DNA of 64,000 nt, from the NCBI GenBank assembly GCA_009760855.2, contig WPIO01000007.1:7263501-7327500 (forward strand), written 5' to 3'. The position numbers were made by a program, and so were the translations under genes. Each line of letters begins with the position of its first letter. Position 1 is the first letter of the stretch. Below the pieces are notes generated by a model, which was given only the letters and a program-made list of their open reading frames with translations, was not told the DNA's origin and did no database searches. Positions 21,765 through 34,614 of this stretch are shown in pieces. The DNA is from Cristatella mucedo (lineage: Eukaryota; Bryozoa; Phylactolaemata; Cristatellidae).

Positions 21765-24727
21765 CCAACCTATTAGGACACTATAAAAAATAATAAACTC
21801 CACTTTAATCCTGGTTCCCAGACTTTGGAGATTTTGTAAGTCTCGTGATATCCAATATAAGTGCTGACGAATTCATTAAAAAACGCTGAGCGGAGTTTGT
21901 TCCTTTTGGACACTGGCCTCAAAATCGTGCAGAGCTTAGGGTTATGTACTCGCACTTTTCTATGCTGCTAATGCAAAGCTGGCTGGCATTGTCACTCTTC
22001 AGCGATGGACGATGGTAGAGTCGTGCGAATGAGACCCGTCCAACAGTCGGAGCCGGCCGGCATCTGACACGTCTATCGCTGATACGGAGGGACCCGTGGG
22101 AAGACAGACTATATGTACTACGTCGACTTTGGACCGAACAATTGCAGGTAGCCCTCCTTCCGGTAAGCGAACGCGTTTCGATGCAAGCAAATACAGGCCA
22201 ACGCAGAAAGTATTCACGCACCGTAGCGGGAATTCAAGCAGGACAACCTTTCTTGCAAACTTGAAAAGTGGAAGGCATTCCGCGAAAGTAACTATGTAAT
22301 ACGACGATACGGGGCTGGGACGATATCCATTGCACATGAACGCACAGTAAGATGCAGGCTATGCCTGGGATGGGCATCGTTGGGATGGACTCAACCAGAT
22401 CAACACTTTAAAGCACAGTACTACCGCTCTTGGTAAACAGACTGGCGTGCGTATAAGGTCTTTATACAATTACGAGGCTTGCTGACGCCAAACGAAAATG
22501 ACGTCTAAGACATGTCTTGGAAGAAAAAGTGGACTCTCGCAGCGATTTTGCCACTAGTAGTACTTCGTAATGCCACACCCATCAAGCATCCGCAGGGGCT
22601 GACCAAGTCACCGAGTGCAACAGGGAAATGTATCGAAATGCAAGTAATTGGGCACTCACGAGGCATTACCTAGACATCAAGCGAGAGCACCTTTATTAAA
22701 AAGAACTAACTTGAAAAATGCATTAGCTGGCAGACCAAAGTTGTTACACGTAATTGAATTAGCAGGTGCTGCCGGGTGTTGAGGGGCTGGCTGCCAGGCC
22801 GCCTCGAGTCTCAGACCGAACAATAAGCTAGCTTGAGTTTCGGAGAGACCCCAAAGTGCACGGTTCGGCAGACTCATTAAAGTTCAAAGCCCGTTCTTGA
22901 TTCTCGAGTGCTTGCATTTTGAACTAGACTGTGGTCGTTGCATGAATCGTCGAGCGAATGGGATTGTCCCTCTTGGAGCTCTCGCTTGGGTCACTATCGG
23001 ACCTCCAGCAATTCAGGAACGCACGTACGGCATGGAATTCGTCTCCTAGTGCTGTAAAAAATTAATTTATTCTTTGCAGATTATGTAAAATAGCCAACGA
23101 GTCACTGAGGTTGGGAGCATCTCACAACATGGTCTCGCCGTGGCTCGCTGAACCGCACCACGGCCGCCTTTGCAGAGAATCTTTGCCACAGCTGCCCCGC
23201 TTTTCATTGTTGTGTCGCTGACCGGCCTGGAGCCTACAGAAGAGCTTTCGACATTTCCTCGAAGGCGCGCCGGCGGCAGCGCCGTGGCAGCGCTCTTTCG
23301 CTGAGTACGTTGACTAGTGAGCGTGAACCCACTACAATCGGCAGAAGTTATACTCCCCTCCCCTCCCAGGTCATCCCTGGACGACACCAACACCGCACTT
23401 CACGATCTTGTGGTCGGCGGCCTTCACGAGAGCACGCTCTTAGTTGTCGAGCGGCTGGGCCACGTCTCCGAGGATGCCCGTGGTCCTGTCGTGGGCAAAT
23501 AGATCTGGCCGTAGTGGGCTGGCGCCTGCCTCAAAGTACTTGTTAATGGTTGCCAGCTGCCGTACATAGTCCCGAAGGGCCGCAACCCATCTATTCAGGA
23601 CCAGATCGTGCCTGGCCCAAATCGCCGGCGCCGCTGGACGCCAGTGACAGTGCCTGCACTCGACCGAGGCGGCAGGTCACGGACTGAGTCATATTGAAGC
23701 TACGGCCCAATGCATTTATGGCAGCAAGTTCAGTCGCGAGTGTGCCCGGCATTAAAATTCACGCTGATGCCAGTGCTGAAGAAATGGGCGTGGATGCCAA
23801 AGGGGTTGGTGCAAAGACATGTTCCCCTTGCCATCCTTTAAAGTCCAGGCGTCTCCTGCAGCCAACATCCGCACAGCCAACAAAAGGAGAGGGAAGCGTG
23901 TGACCTTCGGGAAGAAGGTTGACTTTCCAGCTTTGCCCTTCAAGGATTGAGACAGGGTTGCCACTGATGATTCAGTGGGGTCCCGGATAACAGACCTAAT
24001 CCTTTCACTAGGTTTGTGACCGGGGTCGCTCGCAACATGGATCATGACTTCCCGTATAGCAGTATGGGAAACATTTAACCTCGCCCCGAGTCCGGCGAAA
24101 AGTCACTCAAACTCGTTCCTGCACATAAAAATAGGTAAAAGCTAAGGTATTCCCAATTTTCAACCTGCCTGAAACAAATAGACAGAAAAATTGAGAATTA
24201 AAGAAAGGTGACCCTTAGTACATTACAAGTAACTGAACCACACATTCATAGGAAGGAAACACAAAATCACATTGCAAAACTCTATGGCAGCCTAAGTAAA
24301 AGCGAAAGATAAAAGCGAAAGACCTTTTTTATCACTTTTGTCGGCTAAAATCTTGAAAGGAGCCATTTTCGTGCTCCCGTTTCCGATTTTGTATGCGAAA
24401 GCGATCGCTTGCAAACGAACGCTGTTTTTTCAGTCAGAAGGCGTGATCAGCCTAGATGATCTTATCAGCCGCCAGAAGTCGTACCTCATAGAATATTATA
24501 CTTTTAAAGAAATGCTAGTGGATACTCAGAGAGTATCTTTCGAAGGAGTGCTAGTGGATATTCCGTCTCCGAGGTTTTCTCCATTCATGGTAGGAAAGCA
24601 TGAGTTTCTTTCACTCATTGCTTAGGTTATACCGTACGCTCTTTTTTTTATTAGGGCAGAGGATGGCCTTTATATAAAGGGTAGGTGTTGAAACGGCAGC
24701 GTCTTAAATCAGCAAGATTTTGACTGT
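21765..24727. other. Long repeat-poor intergenic stretch, nothing recognised
   Basis: Mixed composition with a moderately GC-rich section at about 23100-23900. Several overlapping short frames on both strands (for example 21919-22221 minus, 23310-23546 plus, 23752-24045 minus) show no domain. The frame at 24338-24625 (+) has two similar half-segments (TAGTGGATACTC and TAGTGGATATTC, about 45 bp apart) but no known family. Confidence 0.45.
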
Positions 24728-25500
24728 GATAATAATAATCACCATACATTTATAAAGAATCCACAGATAACAATCTCTTTCTAGGCACTTTGCATGTGCT
24801 GTAAAGGAAGCACAATCAGAGTGTTCGAAGTAGCATGCGAAACGTCGACAAGCATAACAGGGTTGGAAGTGGCAGGTGCTGTGTCAACATGTAAATATGA
24901 TTAGTGGCAGCATGTACAGCGGCAGCACGCATAAGCACAAAAAGGAAGAATAACAATGATCGACCAAATGCTGTGATAAACAGATGCATTTGTAACTTTA
25001 GATGTCAAGTCAGGGGATGTAGTTAGGGGATTTCAGTCGGGAGTGAGTTCCAGTCTTTGGAAGCCTACGAGCTAAAGGAACAGTCTCCGAAGGATTTGGG
25101 ATTCGTAGGACGTGGCTAAAAAATTTGTTTCAGAAAAGTAGGTGGCATGATGGCTAGCCTGGTTGGGGAGTAGTTCCGATAGGTGAGCTAGAGTAAAAAA
25201 TGAATGGACTTATCAGTGAGTGACGGTGCCTTGAAGTCGATGCGTTGCTTGACTGGGAGCCAGTTCATGTAGGCAGGAAGTGGTGTGATGTGGCAACTGC
25301 AACACTCACCACAGAAAAGCCTAGCTGCAGAATTTGGCACCAACTGTAAGTGCCTGATTGCACAGGCCGGTACTCTAGCAAGCAGTGAGCTACAGAAGTC
25401 GAGACGGGATGTCACAAATACATGGACAAATTTGTATGTAGTATCCCTGTTTAAGTAAGCCCGAATTTTAGCAATGTTATTTAGTTGAAAGCAGACGTAA
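24728..25500 (-). mobile_element. LINE-B 3' fragment, diverged
   Basis: On the minus strand: AAT-rich tail at 24728-24740, tail stem-loop relic, then C-terminal coding similarity (TSRLDFCSSLLARVPACAIRH region at 25320-25415). Many frame breaks. Confidence 0.85.
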
Positions 25501-25507
25501 ATAAAAT

Positions 25508-25652
25508 TTTAATTCATTTATATAGTGCCCCAAGAGAACTTAATCTCTATTCAGGCGCTTCACATACGCCTCGGGGCTCGAGCCCATGACCTCAGTCAGA
25601 CCTTGGTCGGGGCGAGCACCTTAACCGCTAGACCAAACCAGCTCGGCAGACT
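25508..25652 (-). mobile_element. SINE-2 copy
   Basis: Minus strand: head CTGGTTTGGTCTAGCGGTTA, box-B-like GGGCTCGAGCCCC, then AGCGCCTGAATAGAGATTAA with the stem-loop and ATGAATTA end. Close to the copies at 25848 and 34475. Confidence 0.88.
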
Positions 25653-25659
25653 TGAAAGT

Positions 25660-26190
25660 AGGAGACCATGCCTTTAGTTCGTGCGTACGCTCCCAAAGCC
25701 CGGAATCCACTCCCGACTGACTCCACTACATCCTCTGACTTGAAGACATTTAAAAAGGAGCTAAAACGCATCTATTTATCGCAGCATTTAGTAGGTTGCT
25801 GTGATTTGTCCTAGGTGCACTTATCCGTGCCGATAGTGCGTATGCCGAGCTGGGCTGGCCCAGTGGCTAAGGTGCTCGCCCCGACCAATGTCTGGCCGGG
25901 TTCTTGGGGTCGAGCTCCACTGCATATGTCATGCGCCAGAATAGAGATTAAGTTCTCTTCGGGTGCTATACAAATGAATTATATTATTATATTATGGAAC
26001 CACTGCTCATATTGGCATGTTGACCCTGCTCGTGTCACCTCTAGCCATGTTATGCTTGTTGACGTTGAGCATGTCACAACTAACCATTCGATCATGCTTC
26101 CTTTACAGCGTATGAACAGTGCCTAGATAGAGATAAAGTTTTCCAAGGGCGCTAGACAAATGGATTGATATTGTTATTATTACCTCAAAT
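25660..26190 (+). mobile_element. LINE-B 3' fragment interrupted by SINE-2
   Basis: Starts in the GDHAFSSCVRSQSPES-like region and passes through SDLKTFKKELKRIYLSQHLV. It is split at about 25848 and resumes near 25992 with the usual 3' untranslated segment (TGTTGACCCTG, AACCATTCGATCATGCTTCC), a damaged stem-loop and an ATT tail near 26175. Confidence 0.85.
25848..25991 (+). mobile_element. SINE-2 copy nested in LINE-B
   Basis: Head CCCAGTGGCTAAGGTGCTCG, box-B-like GGTCGAGCTCC, then GCGCCAGAATAGAGATTAAG, a GTTCTCTTCGGGTGCT stem-loop, and ATGAATTATATTATTATATT. The surrounding LINE-B sequence is continuous when it is removed. Confidence 0.85.
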
Positions 26191-26539
26191 CCCTGGACGG
26201 CTAGCTGTTCAGCAATTGGCTGAAGAGCGAGTAGCTGAGAGCTGGAGTTTTATTTCAGCAATCATTGCCGCCGAGTGGCCTGGCCATCTCTTGCAAGTCT
26301 CCAAGCATCCAGGCTGGCAGCCCTGCCGTCGCTTCCTCAGGGGACCTTCGGAGGCGGACAGACAAAGGACTGCAGGATGAGGCGGCACAGCTCAGCTCTC
26401 AGTTCGATAATCACTTTCCTCTGGGAGTCGCCCGGTGCACACGAACGTGACCTTTAGCATACGCAAAAAACTAGGATGTCACCAGTGCAACTGTACCGCT
26501 ACCAGTCGAGTCCAAGGCAGAGTGCAGAGCTGGGGCAGG

Positions 26540-27420
26540 CGAAAAAGGATCGCAGGGCTGCTCGGGGGGGGGGGGCGGAGAGGTGGGGATGCCTCTCTGC
26601 GCTAAATCCGTTTACCTGCTCCGGTGTGCGTAGAAGCGACTAGACAAAGCTAAAGGACTGGGCTGACAGTCCTCGCAGGAATGCCGAGCTCGAGGCGAGA
26701 CGCCAGTGCCGCTGTACAATGCCGCAGCGTGCGGTTCTTCTTGGCGGCGTCGAACTCGTTGGCCACGCCAAGGGCTACAACTCCGGCTACAGCTAGTTGT
26801 CCGCTGCGACACCCGTCGTCAGCGGACGGTCGCCGAGAGCCGATCCTTCATTCGACAAAGTCGCCTAGCTGCCCGAGGCGCTAAAAATACTTCGCCATCG
26901 AGTGCAACGAGGACGAGAGCCCGTCGATTGTCTGCTCACCCGCGTCGGTTAAAACCTCCTCGTGCCTACTTGGCCGTCGTGCCGCGCTAGGAGCTCTTGG
27001 CCTATTTCGACCTTTGCAGCGTGCAGGTGCTCCGTGACCTATCGACGAGGAGTGCTTTCTACAGAGAAGACCGTCGGCGATCGTCGAAGAGCCGCATCGA
27101 GTGCGCACTGCTGGCTGGCTGGCTTAGCTGGCTGCCGCCGCTGCTACGCATCTCCGGCAGACGAGGTCCGCAGCCAGCGAGACCCGTGCTTCGACGGAAG
27201 CACCAACCGAACTACAAGAGCAGGTGCTGCCCGAAACTGAAAGTTTCGAGCTCCACCCCTATCTCCCCACTCGAACAAAGCAACGCACTTCCTAAAGACA
27301 ATTCATTTGGGACCTCTGCGTTTTTTCCCATAGCCGGAGATCGGGTACGGGCTAATGATACCGCCACCGCCGACCGCAAGGCTTGCATACCTGGCTGGTA
27401 AATTGAGCCCGGCGCAGCTT
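26540..27420. other. Isolated GC- and CpG-rich block
   Basis: CpG-dense compared with both flanks and open in several frames (26997-27401 plus, 134 codons, is the longest). No domain recognised. It may be a small CpG island or regulatory block, or old transposon sequence; I cannot decide between them. Confidence 0.4.
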
Positions 27421-27765
27421 CGGGCGAAGTGAAAGTCAATAAGGCCAGAACGTACATTTTTTGGAAAGCACTTAAGAGGAATGACTGAACTCAAGCTCCC
27501 AGGTTTCATTCAAGTGTGCATTCGAGAATGCTAACGTCACCCGCTGCCCTACAAGTTGCGCTGGTTTTAGATGATTGCCAGTGCATTTCGTAGGTTCACG
27601 AGATCCTTGCGTCGCCGAATTTTTTAGCGCATGCAAAGCGAAGCGAGAGCTATATGGGTTACTGGGAGCAGGCTGTCGTGGAGTGAAGTGAAACTGTTCG
27701 CATTTTTTAGCGACAGCAGTATGGGTTCGTTCGTCGATGATGGGTAAAGCAAAGCAGAGCAAAAG

Positions 27766-27905
27766 TTAAGGATCAAGCAGCCTCGTTTATATAGCGACAG
27801 AAGAGCCTCAGCGGCTGTCACCCCGCTGGCAGTGGGAAATGAAAGATTATCCGTGTCAGGACTCGAATCCAAGACATGTATAGTGACGTAGGAAGATGTT
27901 GTGCA
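27766..27905 (-). mobile_element. Degenerate SINE-1 copy
   Basis: Minus strand: GGATTCGAGTCC box B, GGCTCTTCTGTCGCTATATA and a remnant of GAGGCTG..TGATCC. Diverged from the younger copies. Confidence 0.75.
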
Positions 27906-28754
27906 CAGTAATGTGAAGTATAGGCAGGCAAGACAACTGCCGTACAGGCAGACTTGACCAGATGGCCTATGTAGTTTTAAATCATATTTCGAGACTGTAG
28001 ATGATAGGCCATGCAGTGGCCACCAGTCAAAGTTGCTTAAACTCCAGAAATCAGAGTGGATCGGCGAGGCCTTGGTCCTGTGACGGCAATCAATGGTACT
28101 TTTTCTTAGCTTCGTGGCAATGCTTCCGCAGCGTTTTGCTTCCCCAGCGGCAATCATTCTCTAGCAGCAGCGGTGCTCTCAATGACAGTCATCTTTTTTG
28201 CTATAAATGCCCACGTGCAAACACTTTAACATACATACAGAGTTCTCGACTTTTGCTGCACAGTAAAGAAGGTAACGCGGATCGTACTTTCAGTCAAGTA
28301 TTGAAAAGGTTTCAGCTTAATCAAAATGATCACATGAAGTGGTTGCATTGCTCTGTTTACCTATTCAATTTAGGAGTCTTGAGAGTGAGGCTGATTACCT
28401 TTTGATCATGTGACATTGGAAAGCTAACTGTGCTTGAATTGGTTGGATGTGAATCCAGAAATGAGTGTCCATACTCACGTAACGTAATTACATACCATGC
28501 ATGGAAAAAGAGAATTTACACAGGTCTGAATATGTGCTCTTAGGTGTAGAAATAATGCCCCCGCCATGCCATCCCCGTGAACGCGTCCAGAGCACGGGCA
28601 CTATTTTTAGTAGTCAGGCCCACTAACGGCAAGAACGTGGCATAGCAAGAGCCTCTGTATCGGCTTATCAGTCTAAATATAACTGCAAATGGATAGTTAG
28701 ATAAAGACAGCGTTTATAGAGCTTTGTAAGCTTTAATTGCGTCACATCAAACAG
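27906..28754. other. Unique sequence, nothing recognised
   Basis: Open frames 27624-28157 (minus, 177 codons) and 28001-28405 (plus, 134 codons) overlap on opposite strands and match no family known to me. The minus frame begins near a SINE and reads through it, so it is unlikely to be a gene. Confidence 0.4.
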
Positions 28755-29331
<577 letters not shown>

Positions 29332-29679
29332 TGACATGCCGTTCTAAGTAGGTGAACACAGGCAGTCCGACTGGAATAGTTCACAAGGGCTGACCAATCG
29401 TCATCGCCATCCGTCTCCAGGTCAAGATGGCGGCCCAAATGGAGTTGGTTATTGGACCAGATCAGATTCTTAAGTGACTCAATCGGCTGCTTGAAGCTAC
29501 CACTTTAAGCTACGAAGTTAAGTATCTTGCTCGGATCATAAGCGCTCTCTTCCAAGATAGGTACTGGCGTCACGTTGAGCTACTTATAGACAGGATAACT
29601 AGTGCTCGAGTTGTCAATCCCATTGGCGTGAAGTATCTTCGACTAACTGCAGAAGTATCGCCTTGTCCAGTAAATCTCA

Positions 29680-29708
29680 GAGAGAGAGATGGAGGGAGAG
29701 GTAAAGGG

Positions 29709-29739
<31 letters not shown>

Positions 29740-29742
29740 AGG

Positions 29743-29818
<76 letters not shown>

Positions 29819-29825
29819 AAGAGTG
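29680..29825 (+). repeat. (GA)n microsatellite
   Basis: About 145 bp of GA with short GGGA interruptions. Confidence 0.97.
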
Positions 29826-29989
29826 ACTTAACTCAAAGCACATTTACGTGACTGAATGAGAGTTACAAATGGAGACGATCAAAGTGAAGATTGAAGTGCT
29901 ACTGGTTCACTTTTCTGAGCACCTAAGTAAATCAAGAAAGTTACGCACTGCAAGATTAGTATAAATAAAGCATCTCATCACGTCAGCTC

Positions 29990-32055
29990 CATCATAGCGT
30001 GAAATATGCTCATGTTAGCACAGTCCAGAAATGCTTATTTCGACGACAAACCATCTCCTTATCTGTTCCCAGATTAGCTCCTTACCTGATGATCCTTGTG
30101 ATGATCCAGCTGACTGCTTTTCTACGTTCTTTGTCCAGAAGATAGACAAGATCATGGTATCCATCCCTGCAATGGCAGCAGCCCACTAGAATGCTGTCCC
30201 TCGATTCCTTGCAGCACCTCAATGTCTACATTCAAGCAGGTCAGTAGTAACCTCGTTCTGAAGTTCATATCCAAATCAAAGAAGACAACACGTCCTTCGA
30301 ACCCTATTCCCACTGACCTGCTTCTACGTTGCATTGATTTGCTGCTGCCATGCATAACTAATATCATTCATATATCATTAGCCTCAGGTGATGTCCCAGC
30401 ACCTTTCAAAAAGGCTGTAGTCTGGCCACTACTCAAGAAAGCGACACTAGACCAAGAAAACTTGAGTAACTTCCGCGCAGTCTCCCTTCTAACATTCCTA
30501 TCAAAGACACTGGAACGGGTCATGGCAGACCAGCTGAACTCATATATTGCAACTTCTAACCTTGCCAGTAAGTTCCAGTCTGGCTTTAGACCTAATCATT
30601 CCACAGAGTCAGCATTTCTCCGGGTTTACAAAAACCTTCTTAGGAATGCATACATGGGTAGAGTATATCTGCTTGTTTTGCTCGATCTTTCGGCAGCTTT
30701 TTGATACTATCAGTCACCAAGTCCTTCTTGAGCGCCTCTCATCACTCTGGGCATCATCGGGAGTGGTCTGCAATGGTTCAGGTCCTATCTCACTTGGGGA
30801 TTCCAGACAATTGGTGTGAGTCGACAAAGATCATCTGACGAACCTCTAAAATATGAGGTACCTCAAGGCTCCGTGCTTGGTCGGGTTCTTTTCACAGTTC
30901 ATACTCTCCCTTTTGCCGATGTGCTTGCCAAGCACAACCTAGATTTTCACTTCAATGGGGAAGTCACTCAGTTGTACCTGTGCTTTGATCCCTCCCAGCC
31001 CTCGAGCACGTCGAATTCTCTTAACTCCCTTGCCGCATACATTGAGGACTTTCACGCATGGATGGCAGCAAATTTTCTTACACTGAATTATGATACAACT
31101 AACTTACTAGCTATGGGCAAACCAAATATGATTCCGAAATTGGAGAGGCCAACGCTCAAAGTCGGCTCTGCCAGCATATCTCCTGTTGAATCTGCACGAA
31201 ATCTAGGCGGCATGTTCCAAAGTGACCTTTCGTTAGACGACCACATTAGCACCACAAACAAGTCTGCCTACTTTCCGCTACATGACATAGCTAAAATTTG
31301 GGCTTGTTTAGATAAGGATACCACGTCTAAGTTGGTCCTTGCATTTGTGACATCCCGTCTCGATTTCTGTAAGTCACTGCTAGCTGGACTACAGTCATGT
31401 GCAATCAGGCGCTTACAGCTGGTGCAAAACTGTGCAGCTAGGCTTGTCAATCGTGAGCGTCGCAGTTGCCACATCACACCACTTCTCGCCGACCTGCGGT
31501 GGCTACCAGTCAAGCAACGGATCGACTTTAAACGCTTGTCGCTCACTTTTAGGTCCCTTCATTCTTTGGCTCTAGCCTACCTATCAGATCTACTTCCCCA
31601 CTGGGCCAAGCAACGTACCACCCACTTTTCAAAATCTAACTGATTACCTATACCTCGCACAAACCTCAAATCCTTAGGAGACCGTGAATTTCGTTCGTAA
31701 GCTCCCAAAGCTTGGAACTCACTCCCAACTTGTGTCAGAACATTCCCTGAATTGACCATATTAAAAAAATAATTAAAAACACACCTATTTATGAAAGCAT
31801 TTAGTGGGTCCCTGCGATTCATCCTTTATGTGCTTATGCCTGCTGACTCTGTTGTATGCTGCAACTAATGACACTTGCATGCGGACTCTGTGCATTTCAC
31901 CCCAAACCATGTCACCCCAAACCTTGCTAGTCATGTTGTTTATCAAGCATGATACCACTAATCATTCGATCGTGTTTCCTTTGCAGTAAATGTAAAGCGC
32001 CAAGAAAGAGATTGAGTTCTCTGAGGGGGCTTTACCAAACTGTATAACTTTTATT
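29990..32055 (+). mobile_element. LINE-B, longest copy in the window
   Basis: About 2.07 kb. It begins upstream of the RT and includes SNPIPTDLLLRCIDLLLP-like, FRAVSLLTFLSKTLERVMAD, FQSGFRPNHSTESAFL and VLLDLSAAF. An extra T at about 30700 breaks the frame. It continues through [16 protein letters not shown], a degraded YADD box (NGEVTQLYL), ARNLGGMFQSDLSLDDHIS and SRLDFCKSLLAGL to the 3' stem-loop and tail. The YADD replacement shows it is dead. No endonuclease region is visible, so it is 5'-truncated. Confidence 0.93.
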
Positions 32056-32340
32056 AATGTTTACCTCCTGAAAATGCACGAAAAAACGTTAGCGCACTTG
32101 ATGAAGAGAAAGAGTCAACTGGCTGCGATACAGATGGCTCACTCAAAGGCGTAACAACGTCGTCAGTTCATCAAGCGTGACAGCTGAGCCCGAAGCTTGT
32201 CGCATCAATGAGCTTTGAATTGCGAAGTCGGGTCACATTCCTTTGCCCGCCTGTCGCCTTTGCCACTAGCAGACGATGGGGCGGCATCATCTGGGGCATG
32301 CCGCTGATCTATTGCTTCTCAGCTCAATCCACTATGGCGT

Positions 32341-33312
32341 TAATATAATAATAATAATATTGCACTTGATAAAGCGCCCTCAGAGAACTTAATCTCTTTC
32401 TAGGCGCTTTACATTTGCTGAAAAGTGATACGCAATAGAATAGTAAGTAAAATCATGCTTGAAAAACAAACAAAATGAATAACATGGTTAGGGGTTACAT
32501 GCACTGGATCAGCATGCAAATGTGGTTAGTGGCAGCATGAACAGTGTCAGCACGCATAAGCACATCGAGGACGAATCACAAGGACCCACTAAATGCTGTC
32601 CTAAATAGGTATGTTTTTAAGTTTCTTTTAAATGTGGTCAGGTCAGGGGATGTTCTGATGCAGGTCGGGAGGGAGTTCCAGGCTGTGGGAGCATACGAGC
32701 TAAATGCACGGTCTCCAAAGGATTTAAGGTTTGTACGAGGTATTTCTAGACTGTTGGATTCCGAAAAGCGAGTGGTACGATGCTTTGCCTGATGGGGTAG
32801 TATCTCTGAAAGATAGGCTGGAGCCATAGAATGAAGAGACCTAAAAGTGAGCGACAAAACCTTGAAGTCAATCCGTTGCTTGACTGGTAACCAGTGCAGG
32901 TCGGCGAGAAGTGGAGTAATGTGGCAACTGCGCCGCTCACGACAGACAAGCCTAGCTGCAGAGTTTTGCACCAGCTGCAATCGCCTGATCGCACATGCTG
33001 GTAGGCCAGTAAGCAGTGAGTTGCAGAAGTCGAGACGAGATGTCACGAATGCATGGACCAACTTGGACGTGGTATCCTTATCTAAACAAGCCCTAATTTT
33101 AGCAATGTTATGAAGCTGAAAATAGGCTGATTTGACTGTGGAGCTGATGTGGTCGTCTAACGAGAGGTCGCTTTGGAATATGACACCTAGATTTCGAGCT
33201 GATGCAACTGGAGATATGCTGGCAGAGCCAATTTTGAAAGTCAGCCTTTCCAATTTCTGAATGACACTAGGTTTGCCCATAACTAGTAAGTTAGTTTTAG
33301 CTCCTGAAAGCT
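32341..33312 (-). mobile_element. LINE-B copy, young 5'-truncated
   Basis: The least damaged LINE-B C-terminus: a 234-codon frame (33280 down to 32576) from MGKPSVIQKLERLTFKIGSA through [40 protein letters not shown] and ending TTFKRNLKTYLFRTAFSGSL, then the 3' untranslated region, stem-loop and ATT-type tail at 32346-32362. It is the best sequence for defining the family's 3' half. Confidence 0.94.
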
Positions 33313-33398
33313 ACTTGTGTCATCCTCCTTGGTAAAACCTTTTACTCTTCTTTTCTTTCGGAAATAAATATCGTTTCTATATATCAGTTGTATGTATA

Positions 33399-33407
<9 letters not shown>

Positions 33408-33433
<26 letters not shown>
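33408..33433 (+). repeat. (TA)n microsatellite
   Basis: About 13 TA units with similar ATATATC motifs around it. Confidence 0.9.
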
Positions 33434-33435
<2 letters not shown>

Positions 33436-33534
33436 TTTATATATATCATTAGGGTCATACCCCCAATAATTGTATACATGATGACATTGCGAATGCTACT
33501 ACTTATCAATTGACAAGGCTTTTATTGCAGCATC

Positions 33535-33605
33535 TTTAACGTGCCTAGAAAGAGATTGAATCTTCTGTGGTTGCTATACATATGCATCATCATTTTTATT
33601 ACGCG
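33535..33605 (+). mobile_element. LINE-B 3' tail relic
   Basis: GTGCCTAGAAAGAGATTGAA followed by TCTTCTGTGG, a damaged stem-loop, then ATCATCATTTTTATTA. Confidence 0.7.
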
Positions 33606-33969
33606 TATTACAGCACTTGATCCTCGGTGACATTTGCCCCTGTTATGGTATTGGAACGTAAAACATCATCTAGCTGCGGAATCTAATCAAAACCTGCCCT
33701 GATGAATGAAAAATAATAAATAGCGATTTGTGTTGAGTTCAACACTCCTCAAGGCATATCAGTAAGAATGATGAAGAACTTACGTTTACAATACTTGAAA
33801 ATCTTCATACCAATCGTATTACACGAAAAGACCTTTAGCCAATGTCGGAAAATGAACGAAGAAGTGATTTTCCTTTTCGCTGAAGTATCGGCCCTCTTTC
33901 CAAAGGGACAGTATGCACATGCTTGGCTACTGATTGCTGTCCTTCCTTAGGATCGTTAAGCGTTTGCAC

Positions 33970-34300
33970 TTGTAATAGTAATAATAATACTAGTAAATTT
34001 GCATACCGCCCTCGGAGAACTTAATCTCTTTCTAGGTCCTTTACCTTTGTTGCACAGCATGGTCGAATGGTTAATGGTAGCATGCTCAATGTAAACAAGC
34101 ATAACCTGGTTAGTGGTGACATTCACGGGGTCAGAATGCAAATGTGGTTAGTGGCAGCTTACACAGTGTCAGCACTCATAAGCACAAAAAGGAAGAATCA
34201 AAAGGATCCACCAAATGCTGTGATAAGTAGATGCGTTTGTAGCTTCTTTTTGAATATCGCCAAGTCAAGGGGTGTCAGCTCTCAATCGTCCCAGCACGAT
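33970..34300 (-). mobile_element. LINE-B 3' fragment
   Basis: AATAATAATAC tail, GAGAACTTAATCTCTTTCTA stem-loop side and the 3' untranslated segment with CATAAGCACAAAAAGGA. It breaks off near 34265-34300. Confidence 0.85.
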
Positions 34301-34474
34301 AATGCCGACTGAAACTGCTATTACCTTCGCACCTAGCTGCCATAGGACTGTTACAGTCTCACACTCCCTGGGGGAGAGCTGTAGCTATTAGCGCCTCGCC
34401 TTAGAAGAAGGCAGTGCGCCTGTCCGTATTTTGAACTGTAAAGAAGCTCTAACATCAGTCGCTCAGTGGGGGCT

Positions 34475-34614
34475 AGCTGGTTTTGTCTAGCGGTTAAGGT
34501 GCTCGCCCCGACCAAGGTCTGACTGAGGTCGTGGGCTCGAGCCCCGAGGCATATGTGAAGCGCCTGAATAGAGATTAAGTTCTCTTGGGGCGCTATATAA
34601 ATGAATTATATACT
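34475..34614 (+). mobile_element. SINE-2 copy, best preserved
   Basis: About 140 bp: tRNA-like head (GGTTTTGTCTAGCGGTTAAG, box-B-like GGGCTCGAGCCCC), short linker, then the LINE-B-like end and ATGAATTATA. No poly-A. Confidence 0.9.
34559..34594 (+). repeat. SINE-2 3' stem-loop shared with LINE-B
   Basis: AGCGCC..GGGGCGCT outer stem and AGAGA..TCTCT inner stem around TTAAGT. Only a few positions differ from the LINE-B end at 8137-8172. Confidence 0.85.

Noticed and set aside
27624..28157. 177-codon minus-strand frame
   Set aside because: Runs through a SINE-1 relic and overlaps an opposite-strand frame; no family resemblance.
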